From an uncultured Chlorobiota bacterium (GTDB taxonomy: Bacteria > Bacteroidota > Ignavibacteria > UBA10030 > UBA6906): a stretch of DNA of 64,000 nucleotides. The notes beneath the pieces were generated by a model. That model was given only the letters and a program-made list of their open reading frames with translations. It did not search any database and had not been told where the DNA came from. Made by a program: the position numbers and the translations under genes. Shown piece by piece: positions 1-7,790 of this stretch. The DNA lies in NCBI GenBank assembly GCA_900696645.1, contig CAADGV010000006.1, positions 73,237 through 137,236 of the forward strand. Direction: 5' to 3'. The number at the start of each line of letters is the position of its first letter. Position 1 is the stretch's first letter.

Positions 1-597
1 GTTGCCGTTGCGCGTGACGGACTTGTTGTTGCGTATGACAAGAGTGGCACGATGGCCTCCGGCTTTCCGCTTCAAGCTGGAACTGGAAACCAGTCTGTTG
101 CAGCTTTCAGCTATTCGGCTCCCGGCAATCAGCTTGTTCAACAGGGATTGGTTGTTGCATCATCGGAGGACGGATCAATCGCAGGATGGTGGACGGGCAG
201 TTCGGGTCCGGCCCAGCAACAAATGCGAGGCTCTACGTGGCTTCAATACCAACACGATGCCCAACACACCGGCCTCGCCATTGAGCCGCTGACAGGGACG
301 CCCCTCAGTTCTTCCTTCTTCGCTAAAGAACGTGCATACAATTGGCCCAACCCGGTGTACGATGGCAGAACATTCATCCGCTATTTCGTGAGCGAGAATG
401 CAACCGTGAAGATCAGGGTTTTCGATCTTGCGGGAGATTTAGTGACGGAATTCAACGGGCCGGGTATTGCCGGAGTTGATAATGAAGTGGAATGGAATGT
501 GCGAGATGTGCAAAGCGGAATCTATCTTGCCCGTATCGAAGCAAGCGGTCCTGGTAAAAGTGAAACTGCAATCGTGAAAATTGCTGTTGTGAAATAA
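1..597 (+). CDS. C-terminal part of a T9SS-secreted protein (5' truncated)
   Basis: The reading frame is open from base 1, so the start lies outside the window; about 198 codons are visible. The first part (GLVVAYDKSGTMASGFPL) resembles FG-GAP/propeller-type blades. From about residue 115 it has the form of a type A sorting domain of the type IX secretion system: a 'NWPNPVYDG' motif, a short beta-sandwich with 'VKIRVFDLAGDLV', the 'SGIYLARIEA' strand, and a terminal 'AIVKIAVVK' strand. I infer that the protein crosses the outer membrane through T9SS and is anchored or released at the surface. Related C-termini recur at 40405, 53652 and 61724. The first half is too short to say what the passenger does. 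Confidence 0.8.
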   Translation, partial: VAVARDGLVVAYDKSGTMASGFPLQAGTGNQSVAAFSYSAPGNQLVQQGLVVASSEDGSIAGWWTGSSGPAQQQMRGSTWLQYQHDAQHTGLAIEPLTGTPLSSSFFAKERAYNWPNPVYDGRTFIRYFVSENATVKIRVFDLAGDLVTEFNGPGIAGVDNEVEWNVRDVQSGIYLARIEASGPGKSETAIVKIAVVK

Positions 598-602
598 GGA
601 TG

Positions 603-642
603 TCATTAGTCATTGGTCTTTAGTCAGTAGTTATTGGTTATG
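603..642. repeat. short degenerate tandem repeat (TTAGTCA/TTGGT units)
   Basis: The 48-base gap between the two genes is built from imperfect copies of TTAGTCA and ATTGGT. It shows no clear promoter. It may be slippage-prone DNA or a remnant of an intergenic repeat. Confidence 0.35.
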
Positions 643-645
643 TGA

Positions 646-3600
646 ATGAGTCGAATTTCCGGCTGTCTCATTGTCTTCTTCCTGTGTATTTCCTCCACGT
701 TTTCTTTTGCTCAAGCGTTGGATGTCTACCATCCCGAACTTGAGTGGAAGACCATCGAAACCGAACATTTTCTGATTCACTTTCATGAAGGGGCGGAACG
801 ATCGGGCAGGGTCGTGGCAAAGATCGCCGAAGATATCTACGGCCCTGTGACATCTCTCTACAATCACAAACCCGATCAGAAAGTCAGCTTCATTATCAAA
901 GACTACGACGATTATTCCAACGGCGCGGCGTACTTCTACGATAACAAGGTCGAGATCTGGGCGCCGAGCATGGACTTCGATTTCCGCGGCACGCATAACT
1001 GGCTGCGCAACGTCATCACGCATGAGTTCATACACATCGTACAAATTCAAACGACGATGAAATTCGGCAGGCGCATGCCGGGGTTCTATCTGCAATGGCT
1101 CGGCTACGAATCCGAGCGCCGCCCCGATGTGTTGTACGGCTTTCCGAATGTGATTGCTTCGTATCCGATTTCGGGATTTCTCGTTCCCGCCTGGTTTGCA
1201 GAAGGTGTCGCCCAATACAATCGTCCGCAGTTGCGCTATGATTTTTGGGACACACACCGTGACATGATTCTGCGTTCGTATGTGCTGCGCGACAGCATTC
1301 TCACGTGGGCACAAATGGGCGTGTTCGGGAAGACAAGTCTCGGCAACGAATCGTCCTACAATTCCGGCTTTGCTTTCGTTCATTACATTGCGCAACGATA
1401 CGGCATTGACAAGCTTAACGAAATCTCGCGCAATCTCGCATCGTTCTCTGCCACAACAATCGACGGCGCAATCGAGAAAGCGCTCGGAAAAAACGGAGAG
1501 ACTGTGTACAACGAATGGCGCGATGAACTCAAACGGGATTATGCCCGGCGCGTCGCGCCGATCAGAGACAAAGTGCAGGAGGGTATTCCGTTTCTCTTTG
1601 TTGATGATGAGAAGAAATTCAAACAACTGCCTGAACCGATCGACGGCAAGCCTGTGTTTGCATTGACGCAAGGAGTCAGGGAAGCTCATCGTGACAAATG
1701 CGGACTGTTTGTTGATATGGGATTTGCAAACCGGTTTCCCTCGTTTTCTCCCGACGGAAAAAGGATTGCGTTTGTCAGCACAATGGGCGCGCCGTACCTT
1801 GGACAGTCGCAGCTAATTGTTGCGGAGATCGGAGGGAAGTATAAAGCCGTAGTGCCGGGCGTCGGATCGGAAGTCAGTTGGTCGCCTGATGGCAACAAGC
1901 TGTATTATTCCCGCATCACGAATCGCAATCCGAATTTTTCGATGCAATCGGATTTGTATGAGTACGACTTGACGAATGAAGATGAGAAGAGGCTGACATA
2001 CGGCAAGCGTGCGATGAGCCCGAACGTGTCGCCTGACGGCAAGTCGCTGGTGTTCGTTGTTGGTGCCGACGGCACGACGAACCTTGCAACAATGAACATC
2101 GATACATCGGGCTACAAGCTGATTACGTCGTTTAAGCAGGGCGAGCAGGTGTACGCCCCGAAATGGAGTCCGAGGGGAGATCGGATTGTCTTCGACTATT
2201 CAATACGGGATGGCCGCGATCTTGGCTGGATTCGTTCGGACGGCAGTGAAATGGAATTCTTAGTGACGGGCGACTTTGATTCACGCGGAGCAGTCTTTAC
2301 GCCCGACGGTTCGGAGATTCTGTATTCATCGGACGAAACCGGAATCTTCAACATCTATTCGTGTAACCCATCGTCAGGCACATCTCAGCAAATTACCAAT
2401 GTGCTCGGAGGGGCGTTCATGCCCGCAATTAACCGCGAAGGTTTGATCGTGTATTCCAACTACACGGCAGAAGGCTACAAATTGTTCGCGCTGAACAAGT
2501 CGGGCGTGCAGCCCGTGAACACTCACTATTTGCCGCTGAACAGCAACGATAGCGCATTGCCCCAGCCCGTGTTTGACCGGATGGTTGACGTTCCTTCTGA
2601 TACCTTTGACTGGCAGGCACTACGGTCGTATGACGACACGGTATTGCCGAATTCCGAGGCGAGATCATACAAAAATGTTTTCACGAGTCTTGCATTCGTG
2701 CCGTTTGTCCGGTTCGATAACTACAATACGAAGAACAAGGCGATCGAATCGATCAAAGCCGGCGTGTACATGTTCTCCAACGAAGTTCTCGAGAAACTGA
2801 GTATGTTCGGCGGCGCTGCCTTCAATTCGAAACTTGAGCGGGATTTGTTTGTGGTATTCGAGTATCGGGGCAGGCTTCCGCTGTTCTATCAACTCGGACT
2901 TGAGCCTGTCGCGTCGCTCGAGATGTACAACGTGACACGCAAAACAGACAATGTGTTGACGTTGCCCGACCGTCCGCCTGTTCCGATTGATGTGACGTAC
3001 AATCTCACCGAGTTTGATGTTGTCTTGACCCAACCATCGCATCTTGGCTCGTTTGAGTTTCGCTATGCGCACAGCCGCTACACATCAACTATTGAAACAT
3101 TCACCACGCGTGCCGATGACACGAGTCCGACACTGCTCATTCCGGGCTCAAGCGATTTGTATTTGATAGCGAACGATCTGACGTTGAAGTGGAATCTCAG
3201 CATTCTTGCCCGTTCCAATACAATGGACATTAACCCGGTTGGCCGGAAAATCCAGTTATCAGTCAATCGCTCGCTGAACAAGTTTAACGGCGATGGAGAT
3301 TATGATATCGGGCCGACGGGTCTGGTGCCGAAGTACAAGAAAGTGAATTTTACGCGTGTGGAATTGAACTGGAAAGAACATATCCCATTCTTCTTCAAGA
3401 ATCATACTCTCACGATCAAAGCCCGCGGCGGTACGATTCTGGAGAATACGGTTGACGACTTCTTTGATTTCTACATCGGAGGGTTGATCGGGATGAAGGG
3501 GTATCCGTTCTACTCTATCGGCGGAAATGAAATGGCTGTCGTCGGGCTTGAGTATCGCTTTCCGCTCGTTTCAAATATCGATGTACGGTTTCTGCAATTC

Positions 3601-3867
3601 TACTTTGACAAATTCTACGCATCATTCTATACAGACTTGGGCAACGCGTGGAGCAGCGCAAAGCCGAAGCTGAAGGAATTCAAGAGCGACGCGGGCGTTG
3701 AATTGCGTCTCGAATCGTTTTCGTGGTATGCATACCCGACCCGCATTTTCTTCAATGCGTCGTACGGGTTCAGCGAATTTGAGAAGGATGTTCGCGGAAC
3801 CCCTATCAAGTACGGGAAAGAGTGGCGGTTCTATTTCGGCGTGTTGTTCGGATTTGATTTTGATTGA
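646..3867 (+). CDS. exported peptidase-MA-like / TolB-propeller / outer-membrane barrel protein
   Basis: The 1073-residue protein has a signal peptide ending at about residue 23 (SFA-QA). Residues 30-300 look like a gluzincin 'peptidase MA' domain: HEFIH at 126-130 supplies two metal-binding histidines and the catalytic Glu127, and WFAEG supplies a probable third ligand, Glu186. Residues about 350-640 carry WD40-like TolB blades, with repeated 'SPDGK' and 'SWSPDG' motifs. The last 400 residues are rich in alternating aromatic strands and end in FGFDFD, as in Omp85/surface-antigen barrels. I infer an outer-membrane protein displaying a metalloprotease and a propeller; the substrate is unknown. 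Start at ATG 646 puts the signal peptide at the N-terminus. The next gene begins 19 bp downstream. Confidence 0.85.
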   Translation: MSRISGCLIVFFLCISSTFSFAQALDVYHPELEWKTIETEHFLIHFHEGAERSGRVVAKIAEDIYGPVTSLYNHKPDQKVSFIIKDYDDYSNGAAYFYDNKVEIWAPSMDFDFRGTHNWLRNVITHEFIHIVQIQTTMKFGRRMPGFYLQWLGYESERRPDVLYGFPNVIASYPISGFLVPAWFAEGVAQYNRPQLRYDFWDTHRDMILRSYVLRDSILTWAQMGVFGKTSLGNESSYNSGFAFVHYIAQRYGIDKLNEISRNLASFSATTIDGAIEKALGKNGETVYNEWRDELKRDYARRVAPIRDKVQEGIPFLFVDDEKKFKQLPEPIDGKPVFALTQGVREAHRDKCGLFVDMGFANRFPSFSPDGKRIAFVSTMGAPYLGQSQLIVAEIGGKYKAVVPGVGSEVSWSPDGNKLYYSRITNRNPNFSMQSDLYEYDLTNEDEKRLTYGKRAMSPNVSPDGKSLVFVVGADGTTNLATMNIDTSGYKLITSFKQGEQVYAPKWSPRGDRIVFDYSIRDGRDLGWIRSDGSEMEFLVTGDFDSRGAVFTPDGSEILYSSDETGIFNIYSCNPSSGTSQQITNVLGGAFMPAINREGLIVYSNYTAEGYKLFALNKSGVQPVNTHYLPLNSNDSALPQPVFDRMVDVPSDTFDWQALRSYDDTVLPNSEARSYKNVFTSLAFVPFVRFDNYNTKNKAIESIKAGVYMFSNEVLEKLSMFGGAAFNSKLERDLFVVFEYRGRLPLFYQLGLEPVASLEMYNVTRKTDNVLTLPDRPPVPIDVTYNLTEFDVVLTQPSHLGSFEFRYAHSRYTSTIETFTTRADDTSPTLLIPGSSDLYLIANDLTLKWNLSILARSNTMDINPVGRKIQLSVNRSLNKFNGDGDYDIGPTGLVPKYKKVNFTRVELNWKEHIPFFFKNHTLTIKARGGTILENTVDDFFDFYIGGLIGMKGYPFYSIGGNEMAVVGLEYRFPLVSNIDVRFLQFYFDKFYASFYTDLGNAWSSAKPKLKEFKSDAGVELRLESFSWYAYPTRIFFNASYGFSEFEKDVRGTPIKYGKEWRFYFGVLFGFDFD

Positions 3868-3886
3868 GAACATGAAGGAGTCTGGA

Positions 3887-4834
3887 ATGGTGAAGTCAAT
3901 AAGTGTTGCTATCCTATGCGTGTTGGTTGTTCCGGCGTTGCTGGCGGGTAGCAAGGGTAAGTCTATTGTTTTCCTTAATCAGTCTTCACTTCAGCAGTCC
4001 TTAACAGGAAACCTCCAGATAGACTTCTTCAGTCAACGTCTAAACATTTCCGAGACAATGCAGTTGCAATCAGATTCGCAGCCTGTCGAAGTGTCGCGCA
4101 AATCGCCATGGCTTGCTGCCGGACTTTCTGCGCTGTTGCCGGGAGCCGGCGAGTTTTACGCCGAAAGCTATTGGAAAGCAGCCGCGTTTCTCGCCATTGA
4201 TATTGCAGCGTGGGGACTTGCGTATCATTTTGACAAAAAAGGTGACCGGCAGACAGATTTCTTCCAGAACTACGCAAATCAGAACTGGGATCCCGAAAAA
4301 TACGCGCAGTTTTCGTTTGACCATTACTTGACGACGCAGCAAAAAGATGATTTCCGGAACCGGTTGTTCCAGCCGGGCGCAACTCCTCGCGAGAGAGTGA
4401 ATTGGAATGTCCTGAATGAAATGGAACGCGTCATCAGTGCGACAGCCGAGGGAAGATTCTACTCGCATACACTGCCACCCTTCGGCGATCAGCAATACTA
4501 TGAACTGATCGGAAAGTACCAGCAGTTCTATCAAGGTTGGAATGATGCCGATCCTTCGCTCACAACCTATGCGCTGATCGAAGCAAAAATCAAGAATGGC
4601 CCCACGAACTTCAAATACTACTCTCTTGAACGCGGCAAGGCAAACGATTTCTATACGACAGCAACAACGTACGTGACGATTGCGATTGTCAATCACGTGC
4701 TCAGCGCCGTTGACGCCGCCTGGACCGCCGCCAGCTACAATCGAAACCTGCATGCGTCGGTTCGTATGCAGCAAGTTCCAACGTACCGCGGATACGCTTT
4801 GATACCTGTAGCGAGGGTTGAGTATTCGTTCTGA
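3887..4834 (+). CDS. exported hypothetical protein, DUF5683-like
   Basis: Predicted 315 residues. I chose ATG 3887 because AGGAG stands six bases upstream and the product then begins with a clean signal peptide (MVKSISVAILCVLVVPALLAG). Longer upstream frames would overlap the preceding gene. A segment near residue 75 (ALLPGAGEFY, then YWKAAAFLAIDIAAW) matches the pattern of DUF5683/P13-like envelope proteins: a Pro-Gly-rich turn followed by a hydrophobic helix. The remainder is hydrophilic and ends in a short aromatic strand (ARVEYSF). It follows the preceding envelope gene by 19 bp and is probably co-transcribed. Function unknown. Confidence 0.75.
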   Translation: MVKSISVAILCVLVVPALLAGSKGKSIVFLNQSSLQQSLTGNLQIDFFSQRLNISETMQLQSDSQPVEVSRKSPWLAAGLSALLPGAGEFYAESYWKAAAFLAIDIAAWGLAYHFDKKGDRQTDFFQNYANQNWDPEKYAQFSFDHYLTTQQKDDFRNRLFQPGATPRERVNWNVLNEMERVISATAEGRFYSHTLPPFGDQQYYELIGKYQQFYQGWNDADPSLTTYALIEAKIKNGPTNFKYYSLERGKANDFYTTATTYVTIAIVNHVLSAVDAAWTAASYNRNLHASVRMQQVPTYRGYALIPVARVEYSF

Positions 4835-4855
4835 GATTGGCGGCAAGAGATGAAA

Positions 4856-4882
4856 AGCAGGCGCAGCGATGCGCCTTTGCTA
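4856..4882. terminator. bidirectional terminator between convergent genes
   Basis: Stem AGGCGCA (4859-4865), loop GCGA, stem TGCGCCT (4870-4876), followed by TTTGC on the plus strand and GCTTTTC on the minus strand. It lies between the convergent ends of the DUF5683-like gene and lptG. Confidence 0.6.
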
Positions 4883-5965
4883 TTTCTGCACCCTGAATGT
4901 GATATAGGCTGCACCACCGAGGAAGAGGAGATTTGCCATCCATGCAGTGAGCAGCGGATTGACGTCGCCATTGTACCCGAACACCTGGCTCACCTTCATG
5001 AAAATAAGATAGATGAAACAAATCAGCAGGCTGATTCCGAGTTGCACACCGATGCCGCCCCGGCGCTTTACCGAGGCAAAGGGAACTCCGAACAAGACAA
5101 CAATCACCGACGCAAAAGGAAATGAAATCTTGCTGTGGTAATCCACCAGCCACCGAGAAACATCCTGCCCCGCCCGCCGTTGGTTTTCGATGAACTTCTC
5201 AAGTGCCCGGTACTCCATTTCATCGGGCTGTTCCTGTTTCTTCCGCAAATCTTCCGGGTCGAAATGTATCTTCTCCAGAAAATGAATCTCGAAAGCCTCG
5301 TAATGCTCTTTATCGTCGGTAAACCATCGCCTGACGCCTGATCGCATCATCCATCGATGGCCGGTGGAGTCCCATTCCATCGTCTGTGCATCGATGCGCC
5401 CGACCAGCATTGTGCGGTTTGTGTCGTCGAAGTCCTGAATGCTAACGCGGCTTGCCGTTGAACGATACTCGTCATAGTATCCGATGGAGAGTATGCGAGT
5501 CGGCGAATCCTGAATATAGATGTTCGCCCCTGAACCGCTGACGGTGTTCTTCAGCAGATACACACGCTCGAGCGTGAACTTGTGTTTGTTGGCCTTGGGC
5601 ACAATCCAGCCGTTGAAGTACACCGAAGCAATGCTGATGATGAATGCGACGACAAGGTAGGGGATGACGATTCTGTACAAACTCATTCCCCCCGCTTTCA
5701 TTGCCGTCAGTTCGTTCTGTGTTGACATACGGGCGGTGACGAAGAGACTTGCCAGCAACAAGGCAACCGGCATAATCAGTTTGATGATCTCCGGCATGAA
5801 ATACAGGTAGTATGTAAGAATGATTTGGACGGATGCATTTCTGTCGATAAAATCATCCAGATTCTCCATCGCATCTATAACGATGAAGATAACGAGAACG
5901 GCTAACAGCGAGAAGAATGTAGTCGTGAGAAACTGCCTGACGATATATCGGTCGATCAGCTTCAT
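4880..5965 (-). CDS. lptG: LPS export permease, YjgP/YjgQ family (LptG-like)
   Basis: A 361-residue inner-membrane permease. The N-terminus 'LIDRYIVRQFL', the following long hydrophobic helix, and the 'NELTAMKAGGMSLYRI' loop are hallmarks of the LptF/LptG family. Three helices precede and three follow a periplasmic beta-jellyroll of about 180 residues. In the Lpt system LptF and LptG pair with the ATPase LptB to extract lipopolysaccharide and pass it to LptC/LptA. Its start overlaps the upstream lptF stop by four bases (ATGA), so the two are translationally coupled. Assignment as LptG rather than LptF rests on the 'DRYI' start and position in the pair; the two families are close. No lptB is visible in this window. 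Confidence 0.88.
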   Translation of the reverse strand: MKLIDRYIVRQFLTTTFFSLLAVLVIFIVIDAMENLDDFIDRNASVQIILTYYLYFMPEIIKLIMPVALLLASLFVTARMSTQNELTAMKAGGMSLYRIVIPYLVVAFIISIASVYFNGWIVPKANKHKFTLERVYLLKNTVSGSGANIYIQDSPTRILSIGYYDEYRSTASRVSIQDFDDTNRTMLVGRIDAQTMEWDSTGHRWMMRSGVRRWFTDDKEHYEAFEIHFLEKIHFDPEDLRKKQEQPDEMEYRALEKFIENQRRAGQDVSRWLVDYHSKISFPFASVIVVLFGVPFASVKRRGGIGVQLGISLLICFIYLIFMKVSQVFGYNGDVNPLLTAWMANLLFLGGAAYITFRVQK

Positions 5966-7428
5966 TCGGCACCCTGGGCATTGTACGATGCATCATCCGG
6001 CAGGTCCTTGCGCCACCGCTTCGGAATGAGTCTTCGCATGAAGCCCCAATCGATAACCACGGCTTCTTTGCCTATGCGCAGAGTCAGATAGACTCCGATG
6101 ATGCCAAGCAAGATGTTAGCGGCCCACATTCCCCAGAATGGTGAGAGGAGATTACGGTCGGCGAGTTTTTCTCCTCCAATCAGAAAAGCCCAGTACATAA
6201 GGAAAAACCCGAAACTCAGCGTTGCGGCAATGCCAAACCCGCCTCGCCGTGACATGATGCCCAGCGGCACACCCACCAGCACGAACACAATGCACGCAAT
6301 CGGAATCGAGTACTTCTTATGAATCTCCACTTTGTACTGGTCGATTCTTCTGTTTTCCATGTCGATCCGAAGCAACTCGTTTTGGACGGTCGAGCTGGTG
6401 ACCCGGACACGTGTCTCGGCAGATTCGGTTCCTCTGATGGTTGTCTGAAGAAGTTGTGCAGGCATATTGAAAGTGCCGAACTGAATTTGCCCTTCGGTCG
6501 GGGGGGCCGGCTTTGGTGGAACGAGGCCCGTGAGGAGGCGTTCCATATCTTGTATCACAAGGTTTTGGAGACCGGAGTCAAGCATTTGTCTCGACTGCTG
6601 CAGACTGTCCACTATGTGCTGCATGACGTGTGCGCTCAGTTCGCGATCGCCGCGCATCACTGTACCTTCCTCGGTTCGCTCGAAGTCAAATCCCTGTACA
6701 TCCGTTACAATGCGGTGGTTTTCAAATCGAACCCTCTTGTACTCGACCATGTTGGCAAGATTGAGTTCATGGATCTCGCCCTTATGTAAATCCATGATGA
6801 GTTTGCGTGCATCCTGCGAAAAGGAGATAGTTCCCCGCTCAGCAGTGATAACGACGTTCGAATTTGGATTCGTATAATCGTACAGGGTAATCCCTTCGAG
6901 GTCGTTGCTCCTCTCGAACGTCTTCTTCACAAGCATACTGTATCCCTGAATTTCCTGCGAGAACAGACCTGCAACCATGCTGAATGTCGGCCGCTTGCGC
7001 CTGATATCCATCGTCAGGGTTTTAGCCCGGTGGTTCGCTTCAGGCAGCACATCATTGTTGAATACAACAAGAATCGTCGCCAGAATTCCCGCGACCACAA
7101 CCACAGGCGCCATCATCCTGTAAATGCTGACACCGCTCGCCTTCATGGCCGTAATCTCGTTCCGGGAAGAAAGATCGCCGAATGCCATCAGTACGGCAAC
7201 CAATACAGACATCGGCACAGCAAGGACAAGCATCCAGGCAAGATTCAGTGTGATGAGTTCGAAGATCGTCCACGCGCTCAATCCTTTTCCTACAAGCTGA
7301 TCGATAAACTTCATCACGAATTGCAGGAGAAACAGGAACATCAGCGTGCAGACGGAGAAGAAGAACGGCCCGATGTGGGCGCGCAGGAGGTAGAATGAAA
7401 GATGTCGCGGAAAGAGGTGAAGCTTCAT
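5962..7428 (-). CDS. lptF: LPS export permease, YjgP/YjgQ family (LptF-like), long form
   Basis: A 488-residue partner of the downstream lptG. It has the family's N-terminal membrane helices (PFFFSVCTLMFLFLLQF), the 'NEITAMKASGVSIYRM' coupling loop, and C-terminal helices starting 'YSIPIACIVFVLVGVPLG'. It is about 120 residues longer than usual. The extra length is a periplasmic insert (about residues 250-350) with a Pro-rich stretch 'VPPKPAPPTEG' and a predicted helical run of short acidic/glutamine blocks. The insert contains a run of seven G residues (6500-6506 on the plus strand) that could be slippage-prone. Start ATG 7428 is supported by the following membrane helix. A short upstream frame ends in an ATGA overlap with this start. 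Confidence 0.87.
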   Translation of the reverse strand: MKLHLFPRHLSFYLLRAHIGPFFFSVCTLMFLFLLQFVMKFIDQLVGKGLSAWTIFELITLNLAWMLVLAVPMSVLVAVLMAFGDLSSRNEITAMKASGVSIYRMMAPVVVVAGILATILVVFNNDVLPEANHRAKTLTMDIRRKRPTFSMVAGLFSQEIQGYSMLVKKTFERSNDLEGITLYDYTNPNSNVVITAERGTISFSQDARKLIMDLHKGEIHELNLANMVEYKRVRFENHRIVTDVQGFDFERTEEGTVMRGDRELSAHVMQHIVDSLQQSRQMLDSGLQNLVIQDMERLLTGLVPPKPAPPTEGQIQFGTFNMPAQLLQTTIRGTESAETRVRVTSSTVQNELLRIDMENRRIDQYKVEIHKKYSIPIACIVFVLVGVPLGIMSRRGGFGIAATLSFGFFLMYWAFLIGGEKLADRNLLSPFWGMWAANILLGIIGVYLTLRIGKEAVVIDWGFMRRLIPKRWRKDLPDDASYNAQGAE

Positions 7429-7553
7429 GCATCAATATACTTGAGTAAGGAGTTTTTTCCAAGGAACAACCGGGGATAGAAGGCTTGAAGTATCTGCTCT
7501 GCCAAATCACCGAACTTGTTTTCCCGCAGGAAGTTGTGGAGTATTTTATACAC
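7425..7553 (-). CDS. possible 42-residue ORF coupled to lptF
   Basis: A frame opening at GTG 7553 and ending TGA at 7425-7427 encodes about 42 residues (contains LHNFLRENKFGDLAEQIL and ends SLLKYIDA). The stop overlaps the lptF start in the ATGA arrangement common in this window, which is the main argument that it is coding. The composition looks protein-like and the frame stays open further upstream without a good start. It may instead be the tail of a decayed gene. I do not recognise it. Confidence 0.28.
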   Translation of the reverse strand: MYKILHNFLRENKFGDLAEQILQAFYPRLFLGKNSLLKYIDA

Positions 7554-7790
7554 AACAAATGGCTTGATATTTAGACGGCAATTCTCTACGTTAATGCAGC
7601 CGAGCCTGTCTTTCTCGGTCCCACATCCAAGGAGGATTGACCATATCGATTGCTTTCGCTAATGCATGGAACCGCCCGTCTTCGGAGTGTTGCAGGTAGA
7701 GGACCGAAGCGTGGCTCATCCGCAAATGCAGAGGTTGGGCACCATCACCACTTTGCGCAAACTTAGTCTACCGCCCAGGGCATATACATT
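7554..7790. other. intergenic region between divergent lptF and sprA
   Basis: No complete conserved gene. On the minus strand a second 42-codon frame (7591-7719, begins MSHASVLYLQ, ends ARLH) has protein-like composition. With the short frame at 7425-7553 it may be the remains of one frameshifted gene. Promoters for the divergent transcripts presumably lie here, but no convincing -35/-10 pair was found for sprA. Confidence 0.4.

Noticed and set aside
631-1689. Open frame of 352 codons antisense to the propeller-barrel gene
   Set aside because: The plus-strand gene has a signal peptide, HEFIH and propeller motifs; the antisense frame shows no motif.
7774-7790. A possible sixth regulon operator before sprA (TACCGCC...GGGCATA)
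   Set aside because: Only about half of the positions fit and there is no -10 at 23 nt; it is also closer to the start codon than any true site.
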